From NCBI GenBank assembly GCA_907163375.1, contig CAJQUW010004760.1, forward strand, positions 124,001 through 188,000: a DNA stretch of 64,000 bases. The letters run 5' to 3'. Position 1 is the first letter of the stretch. Each line of letters opens with the position of its first letter. The stretch is from Prostheceraeus crozeri (lineage: Eukaryota; Platyhelminthes; Polycladida; Euryleptidae). Positions 57,136 through 64,000 of the stretch are shown here, piece after piece. The notes below the pieces were generated by a model. The model saw only the letters and a program-made list of their open reading frames with translations, was not told the origin of the DNA and did not search any database. Position numbers and translations under genes: made by a program.

Positions 57136-58930
57136 AATTTAATTTAATCACAAAAGACTTTTCGATATCTAAAATTAAACAAGTTTTTAAGGATTCATAT
57201 GGTATTAAAACATTAGAATATATCACTATCAAATATTGTGTTATTATCATTATTAATAAACCTTGAAGCAGGCCAGATATCTATGTAAAATAGCAAACAA
57301 AGCTTCATGCAAGTTGTCAATTCTAGTGGAATATTACTCCCGCTATCTAATAAGGTCAGATTTACAATAGCATTAAGTTTGAAGAAATTAGTCCAAAAAG
57401 TAAGTAGTAAAAAATTGAGGATTTGGACACAATCCGATATCTATTATTTTCTCGCAAGAAGCTCATTCAGGATTTGAACGACATATCAAATGAGTATCTA
57501 TGGGTATAGTGTAGTTCAAAAATGAACTTCGTTTTGGGGTCGTATTTTTTATGTTTAGATTCAACTTCCGGTGAACCGTGCCTAACTTGAGACGGTATAT
57601 GTAGAAGTTCTTTAGCTACGAAAATTGAAATGTGATTTCCACAAAGACTATGGAAAACCATGGAAATTTCATTTAAGGTTTGTTGATTAATGCTTATTTC
57701 AAAATTAATTTTTCATTCCTTGACAAATGTCGATGACAAACTTCAGTGTATTGATCTATCACTGAGTCCAGGTAGCGACACGGAAAAATTGGCAGATTCA
57801 ATATTGTTTATGGAAATAGTAAATTAAGGCAAAAAATGAACAAAATTCATTTCTTAAAACAATGTTGTCTCCTTGTATCTAAATTTGCGTATCATCGATT
57901 GCATAATCTTTCTTGCATTGACAACTAGTTTCGATTTACCGAAAGTTATTAAGATTTGCAGTGCATTAGTTCACATAATGCTATCAATTTCGCGTGCTGA
58001 AACATAAAATTGCGTAATTTTGAAACGCAATTTCATATTAAGCTAATTTCATTCGAAATTTTAGCCAAAATATTTATTTATTTAGTAAATGCTAAATTAT
58101 CATACCATCGGTAAATTAGATATCGAATGTCTTAAGACTTTTTCATACAAACAATCCAATTAGATAATATCAGTTGTCATTGCTCATTTAGGCTGCTAAA
58201 AGAAGTAGCATCCCTACTTCTTTTACATCAATATCTTACCATTCAAATCTTGAGTTAATTTTAGACAATTAAGATCAAAACAGATGGCCGAATTAGGCTA
58301 TGATAGAGCGTTGCGTATAACCATTTTTTGCCGTCAAACTTTTGATTATTAGGTCTATTTGGATGAAGGATTAACAAACTTCCAAAAACTGTCATTTTTT
58401 CATTTCTTAATCGCAATTTATATGAAAAAGAATCAGACGTTAAGCAAAATTCAAGCCGGCACCAGAATCAGATTAAGCCAAACATGCGTTTGATTAAATT
58501 AATAACATGCTGGTGCTCTATATTTGAAGTTGTAAGGACATGTATGTAAATTACCGGTAAATTACCAGAAAATTGCCGGTAAGGTAACTTAAAATAAATT
58601 ATCGGTAATTTTTAAACACTATAGTATAGTAGTATACAAATGAATTTCAGCAAGAATATTTGAAAAAGTGTTGGCCTGTCAAAATCTAGCGGCTGGATTC
58701 CTCCATTCGTAGTCTGATTAATATAGCCTCTCTCTTTATTAATTATTTTTCTTAATTGATAAAGAGGATCCCTCACCCTTAGATGCACTTCCCAAAAGTC
58801 GAAATCGGAGTGAGTCACTTTCACATGATCGATTCAAATAATGTCCGTGGGCCACCTTAGATATGAGAAGCGGTGGCGGGCCACACAATATGTCCCAGCG
58901 GGCCACGCGTTGCCCACCACTGCACTAACA

Positions 58931-60029
58931 GAAAGAGTATATTTGGAGGAGACATCAATGGTCTTAAATGCAGCTTTGTAGAGGGAAATAAAGGAGGAGC
59001 CAAATGCTCACATCATGCACGCATCGGTACTTCTATTCTTCCCCCCCACATTTTTCAAGTTTTTCAAAATCATCAAATTTCGCCAAACCTAGTCACACTG
59101 GGTTTTAAATAGACTTGATCTGTCACTGAGTGACACTACAGCACTACTGAGAAGTCTTACTTGAACCCTCGGATGAAGGATTGGTACCTTGGATACTCAG
59201 TTAGAAACACGGCACAGCTGTGATCATGAACTTCGTGTGATTGTTGTCTACAGACAAAATGACGAGCAGTTGTCTAATTCTGAGGCTGTAAGTGTTCTAC
59301 AAGTCAGATAAGAGGAGTTTTACACACTCAACGCTATGCGACGTTAGTGAGAACAAGTAGGAGCAAGAGAAGATCGCTGGCGATGCAGCACTTCCGGGTG
59401 TCAACAACAGAAATGTGGGAGGAAAGAATAGAAATACCCACGCATCTTCACTTTTTTCAAGAATGGAAAATTTGTCATTGCTTTTATTTAGTGTTTTTCT
59501 AGAATAAAGTATGTATTTGTTTCTGCGTTTGTACATCCTGGAGGAAAAAAATGTGGGCCTATGTCAATGTGCTCCAAGCTTGCTTACGTAAAGTGTAGCG
59601 CGATAAAACATTGCTAGCGTGATTGCGATAAATTCGTTTGATTTATGTCATTGAATGAAGTCAGATTGCAATAAATCATGACATTTCCCTTAATAAATTA
59701 TTTCTTTCTGATTGGCGCTTGTCCCAGATACTGTAAACTCTTCCAACATTTCGATTCCTGCATTGCTTAAACGACAGCACTATCCTCTCATAAAGACAAA
59801 TAGTGAGATTGCACAACTCACGTTTGATGCCATGCATATCTTCTCCATTGTATTACGCAAGTTTCATTCTGTTATCTTTCGATCCTGAAATTGCACAGCT
59901 TCATTTGTGAGCCACTATCAACGATTGGCAGCTACTTAAACCGAGTAATAGGGTGTTGTGTAAGAGAATCTACATTACCTGTGGCACCAATTCATTAACT
60001 GACAGTTGATCAAGCGAATAAGCCACAAG
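58931..60029. other. Upstream region of the TspO-like gene
   Basis: No gene or repeat recognised. It should contain the promoter of the gene starting at 60030, but no element can be placed with confidence. Confidence 0.4.
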
Positions 60030-60138
60030 ATGGCGGACCATTCGATTACCCTTATTACTGTTATTGTCATTTCCTGGCTCGTCTTCCTTACGACAATTCT
60101 TATCAATGCCCTCTCTGCTAATGGAGGTGTTGACATTG
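60030..60138 (+). CDS. TspO-like gene, exon 1
   Basis: 36 codons plus one base, from ATG (context AAGATGG) to the donor ATTG|GTAAGT. Hydrophobic helix LITVIVISWLVFLTTILINA. Confidence 0.82.
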
Positions 60139-63100
60139 GTAAGTAACGATCACGACACAATTCAGCTTATTTTCTGCTTTCAACCCGAAATTCTATAATG
60201 CTCTCAAAGGATCTTGATGTTATAATATACATTAGATCAAACCGATTTTTTAAAATCAAAAATTCACTAAGTCTCTCCCGATGTTTATTAGCCAAAATGA
60301 ATAAATTAAGTAAAATAAAGAGCCAGACGTTTCGCGCCCGGGCGCTTGTTCACTGTTCACAGAAGAACTCCTTCTGTGAACACTTCTTCCTCACTTCTTC
60401 TGTGAACAGTGAACAACGCCCCCCGGCAAGAAACCGTCTGGCTCTTTTTTTTAATTTATTCATTCATTTTGGCTACTAACGGAGAGGGAGGAGACTATTT
60501 TTTTTTTTAATTTTTTTTGATTATGAAAATCCTCCCGCCAACCGCCATCAAATACATTAGATCATATTTTTATGCTACATGCACATACACTGAAGAATTT
60601 TACTGTGCAATATTGGTGCAATTTTCGTTTTTACACTCGTTCTGTACATTTTCATTCATATCGCATAGAGCACAAAAGTGCGTGCCGCAACACGATTATG
60701 TTTGTAACTACATGCATATCATCTGACTTTTCGCCTTGTTTAAGTTAGTGAGACCAGAATGGACAATAGTGACTTCTTGGTCATTTCAACCGTCCAGTCA
60801 GACACTGATTCAAGTCAATGTTTCTAGATCTGAAGAATCAAAATGCTGAAACATGCAGCAGTAGTAGATTCCTGCCATTAGTTGATTTATTGTAAGCTGT
60901 TTCATCGAAATGCTTCTATATAAAGAGAAATGACAATGACCGTGAATACTTACAACGTACATAGACAAGCTGCCGTCACTGGTTGCCGCCATCACTTAGG
61001 CACCGTTGTCATGACTACGCCTGTCCACGACGTATTGTCTTCAATATCCTTGTCCGTTCTACTCCTTTATTATTGCAAAGTGTCGGATTTCCATGTGCGT
61101 AACTACTAGGTTCGTCCTCAGAGCAGATTGCATGTGCTATCGGCAACCTGCAAGCCCGTAAGCGCATAGTTTAACATAGAAATGGGTCCTGCCACAGAAA
61201 GCTTGAAATTCTGTGTCCCGAAGGCGTTTTTCAATACTCATAATTTTGACTGCACAGGATTATCAAAATGCAGGATTCCGCAATGTAACCAGATTTTAAG
61301 CGCGCACGAAGTCATGCGATCTTTTCAATGTGTACTATTGTGTAACAGACCTGTCGGTGATGCAGCGTGCTCCCTAGAGGCACGTCAAAATTCTCAGTTA
61401 ATCAGATGCATCAGAATCAAAGTACGGGGATTGGTAGGACATGCCCAACAAGTTTCAGTAAACGCTCATTTGCGGAGGTAAATAGCAGCATGCAAATTCG
61501 TCTTGTCTCTAAGATTTTGTGTTGGTGGTGCAGGCTAGTACAATGCGCTTCGACTTCTATGATCTTCTCCTGTCTAATTTGGCACCAAATGCGATTTTGC
61601 CTGTACTCGGAGAATGTAGAACCATAATCATCCATATACGCTCCCGTGAGACGCATTTCAATATGCTTACTTCATAGAGCGCACTATTCCTAATTCCTGG
61701 AGTAACCGACGACATAACAAGAGAATAGTTTCATAGCTAAAATTGATGAAAACTTAACATCCACCCGGACTAGAAAATGCAGTCGTTGTGACTGAATTTC
61801 GTTTCAACTTATTGAACTGAAAATTGTTTTCTATACAACGTCAGTAGTGCAGCAGTCAGTGGCACGGACATTGGTCAGTGATGTAGCGACAGGTCATCCG
61901 AAAACATTCAACGAAATCACCATGTGGATTTCATCGATTTCTGCTTTTCCTGTCTACTCGTACATGTATGACTCGTATACCGAGCAGGCTGTTGCACGTC
62001 TGCCTTACCAACAGGAACCCATCATGGTTACTCTCGCAACGTACCGGCGTGCTCTGATTGGGCGAAATCGTTACCCAAAAAGTGCAAAAGTAGATCGTCC
62101 AGTCACAGATGCAGTGCAAAACCTACAGTCGTACTTACAACAAAAAGGAAAGCTGTTGAGAAAAACAACGGGTAACTAAATTTAATCAGAAAGTTGAAAC
62201 TTTGCACGAAGATCCCTAAAATTAAGTCTATTTCGCTAATGAAGAGCGTACATAGAAAATAGTCGAATAGCCAAAAACATAGTTTCATTTCGCTGTGATC
62301 GATTACCTTAGTACGAGATTTCCTCTGACTCGTCCCAAATATGCAGCATGGCAGAATTCCGGTAGATAGGCAGCAATGCCAAATTACATACAGTGCTGCA
62401 ATTGCTGCTTATGATGATAATTATGTCCATGGTGATAGGATGACCCTAAATATTGTTATGGAACCGGGGCAAGTGCACTGTATGGAACCATTTGGCCAGG
62501 ACAGCTACTTTTGGCCAAGTACAAATATTGTCGATTGGAGCCCGTTCTCTGACAGAGTGGCAATTATTGAAGATACAATTCAATGCGAATACATTCTTCT
62601 GAGTTCAGTTGTGCTATAAAAATAACACATAAGTTGATAAGGTAACAGAGAGGAGCTTTTAGTGAATGAAAACCATTCTGTTATAATTCAATATCAAAGG
62701 CGTCTGCCGAATTGTATCATGTTTTAAGCTCTAAATTTGACATGTAGCACATCAGTTATTCTAGGCCTGCATGAAGAGAAATAGCATGTAAATCGTGCGT
62801 CTAATCCTTTGGGGTAGGGTGAGGACTGAAATTTCAATCCCACGGCGACAATGCCGGTTCCTCTTAGCAGACAGGATAACAGAAGAACGCATGTAGGCCT
62901 TGAGGGAGCCAGATTGAAGTTTGTGACTACAATGAAATTTTCTATGCTTTTTCTTATTTAGTGAAAAGTACTAAGCTCAGCGCCATGATTTTTATATGAA
63001 CCGTCTTCAGGTCATTTCCTGACATCTTCATGCCAGAATGAAGCAAAACAAATTCAGATCTGTCAAGCACAAGCATTTTGACCAATATTATCCACATTTA

Positions 63101-63985
63101 GCCAAATTCTCGCATACATTGCCGCCCAAAAACATGTCAATAATATCACATGCGCATTAAAGGAAATGACCTGAAGACATTGCATGTTAACGATTATGGC
63201 TCTAGGATCAGTGCTTTTTGCTTAATAGAAGAAAACATAGACAACTTCATTGCAACCAAAAACTTCAATCATCTTCCTATTGGATTTACAAGTGTTTTAT
63301 TTGAACATGTGTCATTTCTTGAAATGACGAAAGTAACATGTATTCACTATAAAAGTATTACACGGATCACTATAGCTAACTCATTATTTAACTCATGAAG
63401 AGAAGCTGTATCACAAAACTAATCCCAAAAACCAGCTTTATAACCACCGGCGCTGTGGCCTTGTGGTAGAGTGTTCGCTCTTCGTCCGGGAGACCTTGGT
63501 TCAAATCTTGGTCGGGTCAAACCTAAGACTTTTTAAAAAATAGGTACGCTCTGCATTCTTGCTAAACACTCAGCACGAAAAAGAGTGGTAAATGACAACT
63601 TGGCCACATGGAAGAAAGGCTCCGCGCCTAATGTGCTTCCGAGTATAAACAACGTTCATTTATTTATAAAGTACAAAAACCATCCAAAACCAAGTATAAA
63701 AGTGACAATTTCATTTAAAGAAAAATATACATTGATCAGTATATGAATAACTATATTTTCCGATGCTTGCATGTCTACAACACATTGCCTTTGGGAAGCT
63801 ATGCTCTGGGTAAATGGCGTCTACATCTGGGTGTACTGTACATATAGGGTGCAATATAACACTTGCTTATTTAATTTGCAGGCCTTTTCCTGAACAATAC
63901 TGGTGCAATTAGTGACGTCTACCCTACGGAAGTTACTCCTGCCGCATGGACGTTTTCATTGTGGGGAATAATTTATTTCTTTCAA
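60030..63985 (+). CDS. TspO-like (tryptophan-rich sensory protein type) membrane protein, 5' part
   Basis: Two exons are seen, joined with matching phase (1): 60030-60138 and 63882-63985; the gene runs off the window end. The join reads NALSANGGVDIGLFLNNTGAISD then TEVTPAAWTFSLWGIIYFFQ. Bacterial tryptophan-rich sensory proteins of the TspO/MBR group read NALAN..[28 protein letters not shown] in the same place. Residues 7-27 form a likely membrane helix after a 6-residue N terminus. The TspO family consists of small five-helix membrane proteins binding porphyrins, sterols or related ligands; the role of this subfamily in animals is not established. The ATG at 60030 is the first in frame. Intron 1 (3.7 kb) holds a foldback element, unassigned frames and a SINE. 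Confidence 0.8.
60271..60497. mobile_element. Foldback element with ~95-base arms
   Basis: AGCCAAAATGAATAAATTAA, then AAAGAGCCAGACG and TTGTTCACTGTTCACAGAAG in the left arm all recur inverted in the right arm, with a small loop near 60372-60390. The outer parts (AGTCTCTCCC against GGGAGGAGACT) also pair loosely. Could form a long hairpin in single-stranded DNA or RNA. A MITE-like origin is likely; no target duplication established. Confidence 0.75.
61182..61480 (+). other. Unassigned open frame, exon-like
   Basis: About 99 codons from ATG, cysteine-rich (CTGLSKCRIPQCNQIL), ending at a strong donor (GCGGAG|GTAAAT). No family recognised. Phase does not fit simply with the next open segment, so it may be chance or a decayed gene. 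Confidence 0.25.
61845..62171 (+). other. Unassigned open frame, exon-like
   Basis: An open segment between acceptor-like ACGTCAG and donor-like ACGG|GTAACT reads SVARTLVSDVATGHPK, then ALIGRNRYPKSAKVDRPV. Composition and splice-like borders suggest real coding DNA, but no family is recognised and the phase clashes with 62347. It lies in intron 1 of the TspO-like gene. Confidence 0.3.
62347..62619 (+). other. Unassigned open frame, possible last exon
   Basis: After an acceptor-like CCAAATATGCAG the frame reads HGRIPVDRQQCQITYSAA, then VHCMEPFGQDSYFWPS and a stop at 62619. It looks like a small beta-rich domain end but no family is recognised. With 61845-62171 it could be a gene nested in the intron, or a decayed one. 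Confidence 0.3.
63449..63672 (+). mobile_element. tRNA-derived SINE, family A copy 3
   Basis: Closest to the copy at 3490, with the same A-box-like and B-box-like stretches (GGTTCAAATCT) and the same body ending AACAACGTTCATTTATTTA. Lies in intron 1 of the TspO-like gene. Confidence 0.82.
63882..63985 (+). CDS. TspO-like gene, exon 2
   Basis: Acceptor AATTTGCAG and donor CAA|GTGAGT. Starting in phase 1 it encodes GLFLNNTGAISDVYPTEVT then PAAWTFSLWGIIYFFQ, the core TspO-like signature. Further exons lie beyond the window. Confidence 0.82.
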
Positions 63986-64000
63986 GTGAGTCATTGAGCA

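Larger units (their letters stand above)
54654..57580 (+). mobile_element. RAG1/Transib-like DNA transposon, element 2 (old)
   Basis: Inverted ends of about 430 bases (54654 to ~55090, ~57147 to 57580), diverged and with small gaps, start CACGGTTTACCGGAAGTTG and CACGGTTCACCGGAAGTTG. Four-base direct repeats CCTA flank it (54650-54653 and 57581-57584). The interior holds two pieces of a transposase related to element 1: the second-Asp block (DLKMANILCGL, about 56253) and the C-terminal block with HxxxxH and SEQASE. Repeat divergence and broken coding mark it as older than element 1. It lies within hAT-2. Confidence 0.78.
43507..58621. mobile_element. 15.1 kb hAT-type element (hAT-2) nested in hAT-1
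   Basis: The ends are inverted, TAGTGTTTGAAG at the left and TTTAAACACTA at the right, followed inward on both sides by clusters of TTACCGGTAA. A perfect 8-bp duplication, TAGTATAG, lies outside (43499-43506 and 58622-58629). Its size is far above that of usual hAT elements. No hAT transposase is visible; the interior holds Tc1, SINE, LINE and RAG1-like pieces and long AT-rich DNA. It may be a non-autonomous element inflated by later insertions. The target DNA is itself rich in TAG/TAT repeats, so the duplication is somewhat less decisive than it looks. Confidence 0.55.
42947..58922. mobile_element. hAT-type element (hAT-1), split by a nested insertion
   Basis: The two ends are inverted: CAGTGGTGGGCAAC at 42947 and GTTGCCCACCACTG ending at 58922. 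Eight flanking bases at each side agree in part (CACTAGGC at 42939-42946, CACTAACA at 58923-58930; the first five match), fitting a decayed 8-bp duplication. Once the 15.1 kb inner element is removed, hAT-1 is only about 850 bp (42947-43498 plus 58622-58922), a non-autonomous size. No second end of either orientation was found nearby, which supports pairing these two. Confidence 0.6.

Noticed and set aside
1-64000. Retroviral, LTR, Polinton or CRISPR sequence
   Set aside because: No protease, integrase, envelope, capsid or polymerase B motif, no paired LTRs and no regularly spaced direct repeats with unique spacers; the only regular array is the end-motif repeat at 24439.

Overview
This is metazoan nuclear DNA, AT-rich and intron-rich, with three small host genes scattered among many transposable elements. 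The TEs (RTE-type LINEs, tRNA-derived SINEs, hAT, Tc1 and RAG1-like DNA transposons) together with frequent 'taggcctat' and 'tacatgta' words suggest a marine invertebrate, perhaps an echinoderm or hemichordate. That placement is inference, because no species-specific gene is present.

Layout. 1-5.5 kb is non-coding, with a hAT-like MITE, a tRNA-SINE and a (TA)n tract. 5.5-11.5 kb holds two LINEs back to back, both damaged. 11.5-16.7 kb is non-coding with one small MITE. 16.76-29.67 kb is a four-exon PIH1D2 gene (plus strand) whose introns hold an intact-looking Tc1 transposon, LINE tails, a SINE, a MITE, a Tc1/pogo-type element carrying two LINE fragments, and an element with subterminal tandem repeats. 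33.3-35.8 kb is NAA38 (LSMD1), with a hAT MITE inside its probable intron. 36.7-40.2 kb is a RAG1/Transib-like transposon. 42.9-58.9 kb is a nested stack: a small hAT element split by a 15.1 kb hAT-type element, which itself contains a truncated Tc1 copy, SINE clusters and a second, older RAG1-like element. From 60.0 kb to beyond the window end runs a gene for a TspO-like (tryptophan-rich sensory protein type) membrane protein; two of its exons are visible.

Most notable system: two elements with long terminal inverted repeats beginning CACGGT encode fragments of a transposase whose residue order and spacing match the RAG1 catalytic core (D in a DGxG context; a second D 19 residues before a CxxC; HxxxxH; SEQASE glutamate motif). 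The first has a perfect 5-bp target duplication (TATAG) and nearly identical 363-bp inverted repeats, so it is fairly young. The second is older and has a 4-bp flanking match (CCTA). Neither shows a RAG2-like gene.

The host genes look unrelated to one another: PIH1D2 (an R2TP/dynein-assembly type chaperone adaptor), NAA38 (NatC auxiliary subunit) and the TspO-like protein. All three lie on the plus strand. I saw no retroviral, LTR or Polinton sequence, no CRISPR array and no convincing free-standing tRNA or rRNA gene.
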